Shown: positions 46,680 through 56,538 of the stretch, piece by piece | How positions within the stretch are numbered: position 1 is the stretch's first letter | Layout: each line of letters begins with the position of its first letter | Assembly (NCBI RefSeq): GCF_001424265.1 | Contig: NZ_LMOV01000002.1 | Span: 96,609 to 160,608, forward strand | Length of the DNA stretch: 64,000 bases | Direction: 5' to 3' | Source: Acidovorax sp. Leaf160 | Lineage (GTDB): Bacteria > Pseudomonadota > Gammaproteobacteria > Burkholderiales > Burkholderiaceae_C | The notes under the pieces: generated by a model | Seen by the model: only the letters and a program-made list of their open reading frames with translations | What the model was told of the DNA's origin: nothing | The model's database searches: none | Program-made: the position numbers and the translations under genes

Positions 46680-48230
46680 ATGAAGAAAACCCTGCATTCC
46701 CGCCGTGTCGCAGCCGGCCTCCTGGCCCTTGTGGCCGTGGCCGCATCCGGCTCCGCGCTGGCCGCCGGCAACGCCGTGCTGGCCATCTACCAGCAGCCCG
46801 AGACGCTGGACCCGTACAACACCAACACGACCATCACCACGGCCGTCACCAAGACGTTCTATGAAGGCCTGTTCGGTTTCGACAAGGACATGAAGGTCAA
46901 GAACGTTCTGGCCGAGAGCTACGACGTCTCGAAGGACGGCCTGGTCTACACGTTCAAGCTGCGCTCGGGCGTGAAGTTCCATGACGGCACCGACTTCAAT
47001 GCGGCCGCTGCCAAGGCCACGCTGGACCGCGTGATGGACCCCGCCAACCGCCTGCTGCGCGCCAACCAGTTCAACCGCGTTGCCAAGGTCGAGGCCGTGA
47101 ATCCGCAGACGCTGCGCATCACGCTGAAGGAACCCTTCGGCCCCTTCATCAACGCGCTGGCGCACGCCTCCGCCGCGATGATCTCGCCCACCGCGCTGGC
47201 CAAGTGGGGCAGCAAGGACATCGCCTTCCACCCCGTGGGCACCGGTCCTTTCGAATTCGTCGAGTGGAAGCAGACCGAAGCCATCGTCGGCAAGAAGTTC
47301 GCCAACTACTGGAAGAAGGGCTACCCGAAGATCGACCAGGTCACCTGGAAGCCGGTCACCGAAAACAACACCCGCGCCGCCATGCTGCAGACGGGCGAGG
47401 CGGACTTCGCCTTCACGCTGCCCTATGAGCAGATCGCCACGCTGAAGAAGAGCGACAAGGTGGATGTGGTGACGGCGCCCTCCATCATCCAGCGCTTCCT
47501 GACGTTCAACATGCTGCAAAAGCCGTTCGACAACCCCAAGGTGCGCGAAGCCATCGGCTACGCCATCAACAAGGACGCGCTGTCCAAGGTCGCCTTCAGC
47601 GGCTACGCCTTCCCGGCCCAGGGCTTTGTGCCCCAGGGCGTGGAATACGCGGTGAAGATGCAGCCCATCCCCTACAACGTGGCCAAGGCCAAGGAACTGC
47701 TGAAGGAAGCCGGCTACCCTAACGGCTTCGAGAGCACGCTGTGGAGCGGCTACAACAACACCACCAGCCAGAAGGTGATCCAGTTCCTGCAGCAGCAATT
47801 GCAGCAGGTCGGCATCAAGGTGTCGGTGGAGGCACTGGAGCCCGGCAAGCGTGCCGAGCTGGTCGATGCCTGGCCCGACCCCAAGACCGCCAAGGCACGC
47901 CTCTACTACATCGGCTGGTCGTCCTCGACGGGTGAAGCCGATTGGGCGTTGCGTCCACTGTTCTCCACCGAGTCGTGGGCGCCGAAGCTGGCCAACTACG
48001 CCTTCTACAGCAACCCCGTGGTCGATGAATCCATCGCCAAGGCCCTGCTGACCACCGACGGATCCGAGCGCGCCACGCTGTACAAGACGGCGCAGGAGCA
48101 GATTGCCAAGGATCTGCCGCGCATTCCGCTGGTCACCGAAGAGGTGCTGTACGCCCACTCCAAGCGCCTGTCTGGCGTGTACGTCATGCCTGACGGCAAC
48201 ATCAACAGCGACGAAATCTCGCTGAAGTAA
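46680..48230 (+). CDS. gsiB: Glutathione/dipeptide-type ABC receptor GsiB
   Basis: 516-residue periplasmic peptide-binding protein (SBP family 5). Signal peptide MKKTLHSRRVAAGLLALVAV to ASGSALA. Landmarks: QPETLDPYNTNTTITTAV, YTFKLRSGVKFHDGTDF, HPVGTGPFEFVEWKQ, NKDALSKVAFSGYAFPA. Glutathione is the E. coli ligand; here the neighbouring D-peptide enzymes leave the ligand open. A hairpin follows before gsiC. Confidence 0.94.
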   Translation: MKKTLHSRRVAAGLLALVAVAASGSALAAGNAVLAIYQQPETLDPYNTNTTITTAVTKTFYEGLFGFDKDMKVKNVLAESYDVSKDGLVYTFKLRSGVKFHDGTDFNAAAAKATLDRVMDPANRLLRANQFNRVAKVEAVNPQTLRITLKEPFGPFINALAHASAAMISPTALAKWGSKDIAFHPVGTGPFEFVEWKQTEAIVGKKFANYWKKGYPKIDQVTWKPVTENNTRAAMLQTGEADFAFTLPYEQIATLKKSDKVDVVTAPSIIQRFLTFNMLQKPFDNPKVREAIGYAINKDALSKVAFSGYAFPAQGFVPQGVEYAVKMQPIPYNVAKAKELLKEAGYPNGFESTLWSGYNNTTSQKVIQFLQQQLQQVGIKVSVEALEPGKRAELVDAWPDPKTAKARLYYIGWSSSTGEADWALRPLFSTESWAPKLANYAFYSNPVVDESIAKALLTTDGSERATLYKTAQEQIAKDLPRIPLVTEEVLYAHSKRLSGVYVMPDGNINSDEISLK

Positions 48231-48246
48231 AGCCCTCCGGGCTTGA

Positions 48247-48269
48247 GGCCCCCGCCGCGTGCGGGGGCC
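48247..48269 (+). promoter_or_regulatory. Intra-operon hairpin between gsiB and gsiC
   Basis: Perfect GGCCCCCGC-CGCGT-GCGGGGGCC followed by CGGTTTTCC. Typical of hairpins that raise receptor mRNA relative to permease mRNA by partial termination or 3' protection. Confidence 0.6.
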
Positions 48270-48330
48270 CGGTTTTCCGTTTCCGTTCCGTGTCCGTTTC
48301 CCCATCGCTGCGCACTGCAGCGCCGCATCC

Positions 48331-49251
48331 ATGCTGAACTATTTCCTCAAACGACTGCTGGGGCTTTTGCCGACGCTGCTGATCGTGGCGGTACTGGTGT
48401 TCCTCTTCGTCCACATGCTGCCGGGTGATCCCGCGCGTCTGGCCGCAGGGGTGGACGCCGACGAAGCCACCGTGCAGATCGTCCGCCAGGAGCTGGGCCT
48501 CGACAAGCCGCTGCCCGAGCAGTTCGTGCACTTCTTCTCGCGCATGGTGCAAGGGGATTTCGGCACGTCGATCCGCACCCGCCGCCCCGTCGCCGCCGAG
48601 ATCGGCGAACGCTTCATGCCGACGCTGCTGCTCACCATGGCCGCCATGGCCTGGTCGGTGGTGCTGGGGATGGGCATCGGCATTCTCTCGGCCGTGTACC
48701 GCAACCGCTGGCCCGACCGGCTCGGCATGACGCTCGCGGTGTCCGGCATTTCCTTTCCCGCCTTCGCGCTGGGCATGACGCTGATGCAGGTGTTCTCGGT
48801 GGAGCTGGGCTGGCTGCCCACGGTGGGCGCCGACAGCTGGAAGCACTACATCCTGCCCTCCATCACCCTGGGCGCTGCGGTGGCCGCGGTGATGGCCCGC
48901 TTCACGCGCGCCTCCTTCGTCGAGGTGGTGCAGGAGGACTTCGTTCGCACGGCGCGCGCCAAGGGCCTCAACGAGCGGATCGTGGTGCTCAAGCATTGCC
49001 TGCGCAATGCGCTCATCCCGGTCGTCACCATGATGGGCCTGCAGTTCGGCTTTCTGCTGGGCGGCTCCATCGTGGTCGAAGCCGTCTTCAACTGGCCCGG
49101 CCTCGGCCGCCTGCTGGTGGACGCCGTGACCATGCGCGACTACCCCGTCATCCAGACGCTGGTGCTGCTTTTCTCGCTGGAGTTCATCCTCATCAACCTG
49201 GTGGTGGACATGCTCTACGGCTTCATCAACCCGACCATTCGCTACAAGTGA
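48331..49251 (+). CDS. gsiC: Peptide ABC permease GsiC
   Basis: 306 residues, six membrane helices, N-terminal [25 protein letters not shown] typical of OppB-type permeases. The EAA loop, contacting the ATPase, is [21 protein letters not shown]. Start ATG 48331. Partner of GsiD. Confidence 0.94.
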   Translation: MLNYFLKRLLGLLPTLLIVAVLVFLFVHMLPGDPARLAAGVDADEATVQIVRQELGLDKPLPEQFVHFFSRMVQGDFGTSIRTRRPVAAEIGERFMPTLLLTMAAMAWSVVLGMGIGILSAVYRNRWPDRLGMTLAVSGISFPAFALGMTLMQVFSVELGWLPTVGADSWKHYILPSITLGAAVAAVMARFTRASFVEVVQEDFVRTARAKGLNERIVVLKHCLRNALIPVVTMMGLQFGFLLGGSIVVEAVFNWPGLGRLLVDAVTMRDYPVIQTLVLLFSLEFILINLVVDMLYGFINPTIRYK

Positions 49252-49291
49252 AGCGCACGGACCGGAACCACCCCACTGACGAAGACACGGT

Positions 49292-50230
49292 ATGACGACC
49301 CCCTCCATTCCCACGCCGCCCGACGCCGCCCAGCTGGCCGCCGCCTCGGTGGCCGCGACTGTCAGCAACGCATCGGCGGTACGCACTCCCTGGCGCGAGT
49401 TCTGGCGCAAGTTCAAGAAGCAGCACGTCGCGGTGGCCGCGCTGGTGTTCGTCGTGCTGCTCGTCGCCGTGGCCGTGCTGGCCCCGGTGATCGTGCCGTT
49501 CGACGCGGAGAACTTCTTCGACTACGACCGGCTGAACGACGGCCCCTCGGCCATGCACTGGTTCGGTGTCGATCCACTCGGCCGCGACATCTTCAGCCGC
49601 ATCCTGATGGGCGCGCGCATCTCGCTGGCCGCAGGCTTCCTGTCGGTGGCGATCGGCTGCCTGATCGGCACCACGCTGGGCCTGCTCGCCGGCTACTACG
49701 AAGGCTGGTGGGACCGCATCGTGATGCGCATCTCCGACGTGCTGTTCGCCTTTCCTGGCATCCTGCTGGCGCTAGGCGTGGTGGCCATCCTCGGCAGCAG
49801 CATGACCAACGTGGTGGTGGCCGTGGCGGTGTTCAGCGTTCCGGCCTTCGCGCGGCTGGTGCGCGGCAACACGCTGGTGCTCAAGCAGATGACCTACATC
49901 GAATCCGCGCGCAGCATCGGCGCATCGGACTGGACCATCATCGTGCGGCACATCCTGCCCGGCACCATCTCCTCCATCGTCGTCTACTTCACGATGCGCG
50001 TGGGCACCTCGATCATCACGGCCGCCAGCCTGTCGTTTCTCGGCATGGGCGCGCAGCCGCCGACGCCGGAGTGGGGCGCCATGCTGAACGAAGCGCGTGC
50101 CGACATGGTGAACGCACCGCACGTCGCGCTGTTCCCGAGCCTCGCCATCTTCCTGACCGTGCTGGCCTTCAACCTGCTGGGCGACGGCTTGCGCGATGCG
50201 CTGGACCCCAAGATCGACCGCCAGACATGA
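49292..50230 (+). CDS. gsiD: Peptide ABC permease GsiD
   Basis: 312 residues, OppC type. N-terminal cytoplasmic part ([19 protein letters not shown]) followed by helices. The [21 protein letters not shown] block is family-typical. EAA loop: [25 protein letters not shown]. Its stop overlaps the next start (ATGA at 50227-50230), so the downstream peptidase is translationally coupled. Confidence 0.94.
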   Translation: MTTPSIPTPPDAAQLAAASVAATVSNASAVRTPWREFWRKFKKQHVAVAALVFVVLLVAVAVLAPVIVPFDAENFFDYDRLNDGPSAMHWFGVDPLGRDIFSRILMGARISLAAGFLSVAIGCLIGTTLGLLAGYYEGWWDRIVMRISDVLFAFPGILLALGVVAILGSSMTNVVVAVAVFSVPAFARLVRGNTLVLKQMTYIESARSIGASDWTIIVRHILPGTISSIVVYFTMRVGTSIITAASLSFLGMGAQPPTPEWGAMLNEARADMVNAPHVALFPSLAIFLTVLAFNLLGDGLRDALDPKIDRQT

Positions 50231-51297
50231 CGCCCCCCCGCGCCTCTGCCGCCACTGCGCTGCCGCGCATCGGCCTGCTGGACGCAGGGCCGCTGGACGC
50301 CATCACGGACGTGGCGGGCGTCACCGTCGGGCACGTCACGCTGGCGGACGGCCCCGTGCAGACCGGCGTGACCGTCATCCACCCGCATGCGCTCGACCCG
50401 TACCGCAACAAGGTGCCGGCGGGTGCCGCCGTCATCAACGGCTTCGGCAAGAGCGTGGGCCTGGTGCAGCTGGAAGAACTCGGCCAGCTGGAGACGCCCA
50501 TCGCGCTCACCAACACTTTCTCCGTGCCCGCCGTGGCGCAGGCGCAGATCCGCGAATGCGTGCGCGCCAACCCCGAGACAGGCCGCGCGCTGCCCACGGT
50601 CAATCCGCTGGTGCTGGAGTGCAACGACGGCTTCCTGAACGACATCCAGCGCATGGCGTTGGGGGACGACCACTACCGCGCCGCCTGCGACTGCGCGGGT
50701 GCCCAGGTGCCGCAGGGCGCCGTGGGTGCCGGCCGCGGCATGTCGAGCTTCCAGTTGAAAGGCGGCATCGGCACGGCGTCGCGCCGCGCGCCGGTGGGCG
50801 GCGCTCGTTACACCGTGGGTGCTCTGGTACTGGCCAATTACGGGCTGCTGCAGAACCTGGTGTGGGGCAGCGCGCCGATAGGGGCCTCGCTGTCGGCCGC
50901 CCTGGAGGCCGAAGCGCGCGCCGCTGCGGCCGGGCCTGAGAAGGGCTCCATCATCATGGTGTTGGCGACCGATGCACCGCTGGACGCCCGCCAGCTGGGT
51001 CGCCTGGCGCGGCGCGCCGCTGCGGGTTTGGCGCGTACCGGCTCGGTGTATGGCCACGGCAGCGGCGACATCGCCCTGGCGTTTTCCACCGCCTACACCC
51101 TCCCGCACCTGCCGGGCGCGGCCATGCCTGCCGTGGCGCTGGTGCACGAAACGCTGCTCGACGGCCTGTTCCAGGCAGCTGCGGACAGCGTCGAGCAGGC
51201 CATCGTGCACGCGCTCTGGCATGCGGAGACGGTCACCGGCAGGCAAGGCCATTGCCGCCGCGCCTTGCGCGACCTGCTGGCCCGCGCCGCCGGCTGA
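50227..51297 (+). CDS. P1-family (DmpA-type) aminopeptidase
   Basis: 356-residue Ntn-like hydrolase of the S58 family that cleaves L-aminopeptides or D-amino-acid amides and esters after self-processing. Landmarks: [82 protein letters not shown], and the processing/catalytic Ser region [20 protein letters not shown] start overlaps the gsiD stop. Part of the peptide-use module. Confidence 0.93.
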   Translation: MTPPRASAATALPRIGLLDAGPLDAITDVAGVTVGHVTLADGPVQTGVTVIHPHALDPYRNKVPAGAAVINGFGKSVGLVQLEELGQLETPIALTNTFSVPAVAQAQIRECVRANPETGRALPTVNPLVLECNDGFLNDIQRMALGDDHYRAACDCAGAQVPQGAVGAGRGMSSFQLKGGIGTASRRAPVGGARYTVGALVLANYGLLQNLVWGSAPIGASLSAALEAEARAAAAGPEKGSIIMVLATDAPLDARQLGRLARRAAAGLARTGSVYGHGSGDIALAFSTAYTLPHLPGAAMPAVALVHETLLDGLFQAAADSVEQAIVHALWHAETVTGRQGHCRRALRDLLARAAG

Positions 51298-51365
51298 TGG
51301 CCCCTTCGCAGGCCTGCCCTTCCGCGTTTTCTTCATCTGCGCTTCCGAGCTGACTGCGGCCTCCT

Positions 51366-52184
51366 ATGAAAATCCTCATCTCCGTCGATATTGAAGGCGT
51401 GGCGGGCGTCTACCACCCGGAACAGGTCCGCGCCGGCAACCCCGAGTACGAGCGTGCGCGGCGCCTGATGGCCGCAGAAGCGAATGCAGCCGTCGCGGGC
51501 GCGTTCGAGGGCGGCGCCGCGGAGGTGTTCGTCAACGATTCGCACGGCGGCTTTCGCAACATGCCGCCCGACCTGCTCGATCCGCGTGCCCAGGTCATCC
51601 AGGGCAAACCCCGCTACCTGAGCATGGTTTCGGGCGTGGAGCTGGGCGTGGATGGCGCCTGCTTCATCGGCTACCACGCACGTTCGCGCGCCCACGGCAT
51701 CCTGGCCCACACGATCAACAGCTTTGCTTTCGCTCGGGTGTCGCTCAATGGCCGCGAACTGGGCGAAGCCGGCATCTACGGCGCGTTGGCGGGAGAGTAC
51801 GGCGTGCCGGTGATCGCTGCGTCGGGCGACGATGCCTTCATCGCCGAGACGCGCGATCTGTTCCCGCACGCGACCTTCGTGCAGACCAAGCGCGCCAGCG
51901 GCGCCAACTGCGGCATCAGCCTGTCGCCCGAGCGGGCCTGCGGCGCAATCCGGGAGGGAGTGGCCCAGGCCATGGCCCAGGTACGTACCGCCCGCCCATT
52001 CCGCATCGACGGGCCCGTGACGGTGGACCTGGTGGCCCAGTCGGTGGCACTCGCAGACCTGTTCTGTCAGTGGCCGACGCTCGAGCGTTCCGCGCCCGAC
52101 GCGCTGCGCTTCACCGCAGAGAACACCGAATCGGCGGTCCGGATGATCAATGGCCTCTCGGCGATGTCCAGCATGTTGAGATAG
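51366..52184 (+). CDS. M55-family D-aminopeptidase (DppA type)
   Basis: 272 residues, close to the B. subtilis DppA length. Zinc-binding motif SVDIEGVAGV at residues 6-15 (SxDxEG), NDSHGGFRNM, FIGYHARSRAHGILAHTINSFAF, and GEAGIYGALAGEYGVPV. Cleaves D-Ala-D-Ala and similar D-peptides, which could come from peptidoglycan. It lies behind the importer and another peptidase. Confidence 0.93.
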   Translation: MKILISVDIEGVAGVYHPEQVRAGNPEYERARRLMAAEANAAVAGAFEGGAAEVFVNDSHGGFRNMPPDLLDPRAQVIQGKPRYLSMVSGVELGVDGACFIGYHARSRAHGILAHTINSFAFARVSLNGRELGEAGIYGALAGEYGVPVIAASGDDAFIAETRDLFPHATFVQTKRASGANCGISLSPERACGAIREGVAQAMAQVRTARPFRIDGPVTVDLVAQSVALADLFCQWPTLERSAPDALRFTAENTESAVRMINGLSAMSSMLR

Positions 52185-52384
52185 AGCGCACCTCTCTGAG
52201 GTGCTGCGGGTCTTCCCCCCGCTCTTGCCGTGCTGCGCACGGCGTGCAGGGGGCGATGCTGGTGGCCCGGCGGAGCCGGTTCCACGGCGTCTGCTGGCGT
52301 GGCGTGCTGCGCGGCCTTCTGAGTGTTGCGCCAGCGCCGGGTGCCTGGATTGCGCACAATGCTGATGTTTCCTGAGTCAAAGAA

Positions 52385-53149
52385 ATGAACGCACTTGAGA
52401 ATTCGTCCGCGGCCGTCGTGCCCGCGATGACCGTCGGCATCGTGGCCGGTATGGGGCCTGCCGCCGGCGTGGATTTCGCGCGCCTGTTCGTGCGCGCCTC
52501 GGAGCAATGGTTGCGCGATCATGGCCATGCCGTGCGCGACCAGGCGTTCCCCGAGCATTGGATCGCGCAGGTGCCTGTGGCAGACCGTACCCAGGCGCTG
52601 CGAGACCCGGCGGCGCCCCAGCCGCTGGAAGGCCTGGTCTCGGCGCTGGAACGGCTGGTAGCCGTCGGCGCCCGCGCGGCCGCCATGTCTTGCAACACGG
52701 CCCATGCCTGGCATGCGGCGCTGCAAGAGCGCGTGCCCGGCGTCGAACTGCTGCACATCGCGGGCGAAACGGCCGCCGAACTCCAGCGCCGCGGGATCCG
52801 GCGCGCTGCGCTGCTGGCTACCCAGGGCACGTACGGCATGGGCCTCTACGACGAAGCGTTCGCCCGCCACGGCGTGGAATGCGTGCTGCCTTCCGCCGAG
52901 GCGAAGGAGTGGCTGATGGCTGGCATCTACGACGGTGTGAAGGCCGGCGACCTGGCGTTGGCGCGCCGCCGCTTCGCCGACGTGGGCGAGGCCGTGCGCG
53001 CGCAGCATGGCGACGTGCCGCTCGTCATGGCCTGCACCGAGATCCCTCTGGCACTGCCCGATGCGCCTGAGGCCGCGGGCTGGACGCTGGTCGATCCCTC
53101 CGAGATCCTTGCGAAGGCCCTGGTGCGCAGAGCCTACGGGCAGGGCTGA
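52385..53149 (+). CDS. Aspartate/glutamate racemase-family protein
   Basis: 254 residues. Two catalytic Cys expected from the family are present in AMSCNTAHAW and VMACTEIPLAL. N-terminal GIVAGMGPAAGVDFARLF is of the YgeA/RacX type. Could interconvert Asp, Glu or a broader range of amino acids. Its position after D-peptide enzymes suggests conversion of imported D-residues. There is a 200-bp gap from dppA with GCTCTATC/GTGCTGC-rich DNA and no terminator seen. Confidence 0.9.
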   Translation: MNALENSSAAVVPAMTVGIVAGMGPAAGVDFARLFVRASEQWLRDHGHAVRDQAFPEHWIAQVPVADRTQALRDPAAPQPLEGLVSALERLVAVGARAAAMSCNTAHAWHAALQERVPGVELLHIAGETAAELQRRGIRRAALLATQGTYGMGLYDEAFARHGVECVLPSAEAKEWLMAGIYDGVKAGDLALARRRFADVGEAVRAQHGDVPLVMACTEIPLALPDAPEAAGWTLVDPSEILAKALVRRAYGQG

Positions 53150-53224
53150 CTAAGCCCGAGCGGGCAGGGTGCATTCGCCAGGCCGCCAACGGCGCCGCCG
53201 GTGCCCACCGGCCACAATACGCAC

Positions 53225-55258
53225 ATGTCCGATGTGCACTCCGCTGAATTGCTGGCCCAGGTGGCTGCCTTGCCTCCGCTTCCGGGCGTCTACCGCTATT
53301 TCGATGCCCAGGGGGGGCTGCTGTATGTGGGCAAGGCGCGCAACCTGAAGAAGCGGGTTTCCAGCTACTTCACCAAGACCCACGGCGGCACCCGTATCGG
53401 CCACATGGTGAGCAAGATCACGCGGCTGGACACGACGGTCGTGCGGTCGGAAGCCGAAGCGCTGCTGCTGGAAAACAACCTCATCAAGTCGCTGAACCCG
53501 CGCTACAACATCCTCTTTCGGGACGACAAGAGCTATCCCTATCTGAAGATCACCGGCGTGGCCGCGCGAGACGGCAGCGGTGACTATCCGGGCCAGCAGT
53601 TTCCGCGCATGGCGTACTACCGCGGCGGGGTGGACAAGCGCCACCGCTACTTCGGTCCCTATCCCGGCGCCTGGGCCGTCAAGGAAACCATCCTGCTGCT
53701 GCAGAAGGTGTTTCGGCTGCGAACCTGCGAGGACACTGTATTCGCCAACCGTACCCGTCCCTGCCTGCTCTATCAGATCAAACGCTGCAGCGGCCCCTGC
53801 GTGGATCTGATCTCGCCCCAGGCCTACGCCAGCGACGTCCACCATGCCGAGGCCATGCTGCGCGGCGAGACGCAGGAGCTGTTGCAGGCGATGGAGGCGC
53901 GCATGATGGAGCATTCCGGCAAGCTCGAATTCGAGCAGGCGGCCGACGTGCGCAACCAGATCTCGGCGCTCTCGCGCGTGCTGCACCAGCAGGCCATCGA
54001 AACCACGTCGGACAAGGACGTGGACATCCTCGCCGTCAAGGTGCTGGGAGGCCGGGCCTGCGTGAACCTGGCCATGGTGCGCGGCGGGCGCCACCTGGGG
54101 GACCGCGCGTATTTCCCCGTGCACGTCGAAGACGCGGTGGCGGTGTTTCAGGCGGAAGAGCCGCAGGAGCCGGATTCAGCGGACGGGGCAGGCGAGGGCG
54201 GTGCAGCGGCCGAGTCGGTGAATGCGGACGCGGCGGCCGACCAGGCTGGGTCCGCGCCCATGGCCGCCCGCTCGATCGAAGTGCAGGTGCTGGAGGCCTT
54301 CATCGCGCAGCACTACATCGGCGTTCCGGCACCCCCCGTGCTGGTGACCAGCCACCCCGTCGACCGCGCCCTGCTGGCGGCGCTGTCGCAACAGGTGGGT
54401 GTGCGCATGTCGGCGATCCACCAGCCCCGCGAGCAGCGCCGCGCCTGGCTGGAGATGGCGCAGAAGAACGCCGACATCCAGCTGGCCCGCCTGCTGGCGG
54501 AAGAAGGCTCGCAACAGGCGCGCACCCGGGCCCTGGCCGATGCGCTCGATCTGGAGGTGGACGACCTGGCGACCCTCACCATCGAGTGTTTCGACATCTC
54601 GCACACGGCGGGCGAATCCACGCAGGCGTCGTGCGTCGTCTTCCATCACCACAAGATGCAGAGCAGCGAATATCGCCGCTACAAGATCGAAGGCATCACG
54701 GGCGGGGACGACTATGCCGCCATGCGGCAAGTGCTCACGCGCCGCTACAGCAAGGTGGCAGAGGCCCAACGCGAGGCGGGCGGCGCCGACCCCTCCCCCG
54801 GGCAGGCACGCTTGCCCGATCTGGTGCTGGTGGACGGCGGCAAGGGTCAGGTCAGCATGGCGCGCGAAGTCTTCACCCAGCTCGGTCTCGACCTGACCCG
54901 GATCGTCGGGGTGGAGAAAGGGGAGGGTCGCAAGGTCGGGCTGGAAGAACTGGTCTTCGCCGACGGGCGCGATAAGGTTTACCTGGGCCGTGATTCCGCT
55001 GCGCTGATGCTGGTGGCGCAGATCCGCGACGAGGCCCATCGCTTCGCCATCACCGGGATGCGTGCCGCACGCGCCAAGGTGCGGGTCGGCGGCGGGCAGT
55101 TGGAAGAAATCGCAGGCGTGGGGCCGAAGAAGCGCGCCCGGCTCCTGCAACGCTTCGGCGGGGTGCGGGGCGTGGCAGCGGCGAGTGTGGAAGATCTGAT
55201 CACCGTGGACGGCATCTCGCGCGACCTGGCCGAGGAAATCTACCGCGCGCTGCGCTGA
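53225..55258 (+). CDS. uvrC: Excinuclease ABC subunit C
   Basis: 677 residues. N-terminal GIY-YIG nuclease ([31 protein letters not shown], Arg and Glu present), UvrB-binding UVR domain near residue 220, C-terminal RNase H-like nuclease ([11 protein letters not shown]), and helix-hairpin-helix pair at the end ([21 protein letters not shown]). It has an Ala/Glu-rich insertion at about residues 313-350 that lengthens it over the usual 610. ATG 53225 is preferred over a GTG at 53201. Confidence 0.96.
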   Translation: MSDVHSAELLAQVAALPPLPGVYRYFDAQGGLLYVGKARNLKKRVSSYFTKTHGGTRIGHMVSKITRLDTTVVRSEAEALLLENNLIKSLNPRYNILFRDDKSYPYLKITGVAARDGSGDYPGQQFPRMAYYRGGVDKRHRYFGPYPGAWAVKETILLLQKVFRLRTCEDTVFANRTRPCLLYQIKRCSGPCVDLISPQAYASDVHHAEAMLRGETQELLQAMEARMMEHSGKLEFEQAADVRNQISALSRVLHQQAIETTSDKDVDILAVKVLGGRACVNLAMVRGGRHLGDRAYFPVHVEDAVAVFQAEEPQEPDSADGAGEGGAAAESVNADAAADQAGSAPMAARSIEVQVLEAFIAQHYIGVPAPPVLVTSHPVDRALLAALSQQVGVRMSAIHQPREQRRAWLEMAQKNADIQLARLLAEEGSQQARTRALADALDLEVDDLATLTIECFDISHTAGESTQASCVVFHHHKMQSSEYRRYKIEGITGGDDYAAMRQVLTRRYSKVAEAQREAGGADPSPGQARLPDLVLVDGGKGQVSMAREVFTQLGLDLTRIVGVEKGEGRKVGLEELVFADGRDKVYLGRDSAALMLVAQIRDEAHRFAITGMRAARAKVRVGGGQLEEIAGVGPKKRARLLQRFGGVRGVAAASVEDLITVDGISRDLAEEIYRALR

Positions 55259-55291
55259 GCGCGCCAGCCCGCGCGTGCAACAATCCGCCCC

Positions 55292-55861
55292 ATGTTCTTC
55301 ACCATCCCCACCATCATGACCTGGACGCGCATCGTCGCGATACCCTTGATCGTGGGGGTGTTCTATGCGCCGCTGGAGCCAGCCACCCGCAACCTCATCG
55401 CCACGGTCATGTTCGTGGTGTTCGCCGCGACCGACTGGCTCGACGGCTACCTGGCGCGCAAGCTCAACCAGACGTCGTCGTTCGGCGCCTTCCTCGATCC
55501 GGTCGCCGACAAGTTCCTCGTGTGCGCCTCGCTGCTGGTGCTGGTGCATCTGCAACGGGCCGATGTATTCGTTGCCCTCATCATCATCGGGCGCGAGATC
55601 GCCATCTCCGCCTTGCGCGAATGGATGGCGCAGATCGGCGCGAGCAAGAGCGTGGCGGTGCACATGCTGGGCAAGCTCAAGACGACCGTGCAGATGGTCG
55701 CCATTCCGTTCCTGCTCTATGACGGGCGTGTTTTCGGTGTCGTCGACACGGGCGTCTGGGGCACCTGGCTGATCTGGATCGCAGCGGTGCTGACGGTGTG
55801 GTCGATGGTGTATTACCTGCAGAAGGCACTGCCGGAAATCCGCGCGCGCGTGACGCGGTGA
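55292..55861 (+). CDS. pgsA: CDP-diacylglycerol-glycerol-3-phosphate 3-phosphatidyltransferase
   Basis: 189-residue membrane enzyme making phosphatidylglycerol-phosphate. CDP-alcohol motif DGYLARKLNQTSSFGAFLDPVADK has the DGxxARx8Gx3Dx3D pattern. Four to five membrane helices. ATG 55292 (MFFTIPTIMTWTRI). The uvrC-pgsA pair is widely kept in proteobacteria. Confidence 0.96.
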   Translation: MFFTIPTIMTWTRIVAIPLIVGVFYAPLEPATRNLIATVMFVVFAATDWLDGYLARKLNQTSSFGAFLDPVADKFLVCASLLVLVHLQRADVFVALIIIGREIAISALREWMAQIGASKSVAVHMLGKLKTTVQMVAIPFLLYDGRVFGVVDTGVWGTWLIWIAAVLTVWSMVYYLQKALPEIRARVTR

Positions 55862-55941
55862 AGCGTCGCCTGCGGCACCCGAAACCGTGTGTAAATACGA
55901 CTAGAATCGCCACCCGCGCCCCTGCAAAGCGACTGTCCTTA

Positions 55942-55970
55942 TTGACACCCGCAAACCCGGTGGCTCTAAT
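55942..55970 (+). promoter_or_regulatory. Sigma-70 promoter of hupB
   Basis: TTGACA (55942-55947), 17-bp spacer, TCTAAT (55965-55970). A perfect CAACAGCT-TG-AGCTGTTG palindrome (55973-55990) begins 3 bp downstream, at the expected start of transcription, and may be an operator or a leader hairpin. Confidence 0.7.
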
Positions 55971-56112
55971 CCCAACAGCTTGAGCTGTTGTCGCTTTCAC
56001 CCTCCCTCCGCACACTGCCCCTGGCGCCTCTGCCGCGTCCGGTGGCGCCGAGGCTGTGGTGAAGCCAGATTTGCCAAGACATTCCACCCACTCCTTTCCC
56101 GAGAGGCTTCTT

Positions 56113-56385
56113 GTGAATAAAACTGAACTGATCGAGCACATTGCCAACAACGCCGATATCTCCAAGGCCGCCGCTGCACGCGCGCTGGAGTCCACCATCG
56201 AAGCGGTCAAGAAGACCCTGAAGAAAGGTGGCACGGTGTCGCTCGTCGGATTCGGTACGTTCGCCGTGGGCAAGCGCGCAGCCCGTACGGGCCGCAATCC
56301 CCGCACCGGTGATACGATTAAGATCAAGGCTGCTAAAGTTCCGAAGTTCCGTCCAGGCAAGGCATTGAAGGATGCCCTGAACTGA
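56113..56385 (+). CDS. hupB: DNA-binding protein HU
   Basis: 90-residue nucleoid protein, exactly the HU-beta length, starting with GTG ([21 protein letters not shown]). The beta arm with [24 protein letters not shown] carries the conserved Pro. A longer in-frame reading from 56056 is rejected because it runs through the leader. Confidence 0.97.
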   Translation: MNKTELIEHIANNADISKAAAARALESTIEAVKKTLKKGGTVSLVGFGTFAVGKRAARTGRNPRTGDTIKIKAAKVPKFRPGKALKDALN

Positions 56386-56401
56386 TGGGTAGTTTCCGGT
56401 G

Positions 56402-56477
56402 GGGTGCTTAGCTCAGTCGGTAGAGCGGCGCCCTTACAAGGCGTAGGTCGGCGGTTCGACCCCGTCAGCACCCACCA
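56402..56477 (+). tRNA. tRNA-Val (anticodon TAC)
   Basis: 76 nt with encoded CCA. Acceptor GGGTGCT/AGCACCC, D-loop AGTCGGTAGA, anticodon loop CTTACAA, T-loop GTTCGAC. Directly after hupB; it is followed by a terminator. Confidence 0.95.
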
Positions 56478-56486
56478 CCACCCCTG

Positions 56487-56512
56487 AAAAGGCGAACGAA
56501 AGTTCGCCTTTT
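56487..56512 (+). terminator. Terminator after tRNA-Val
   Basis: AAAAGGCGAAC-GAAA-GTTCGCCTTTT, then CTTTT. Confidence 0.9.
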
Positions 56513-56538
56513 CTTTTGCCGCCATTGAAAGATCGATT

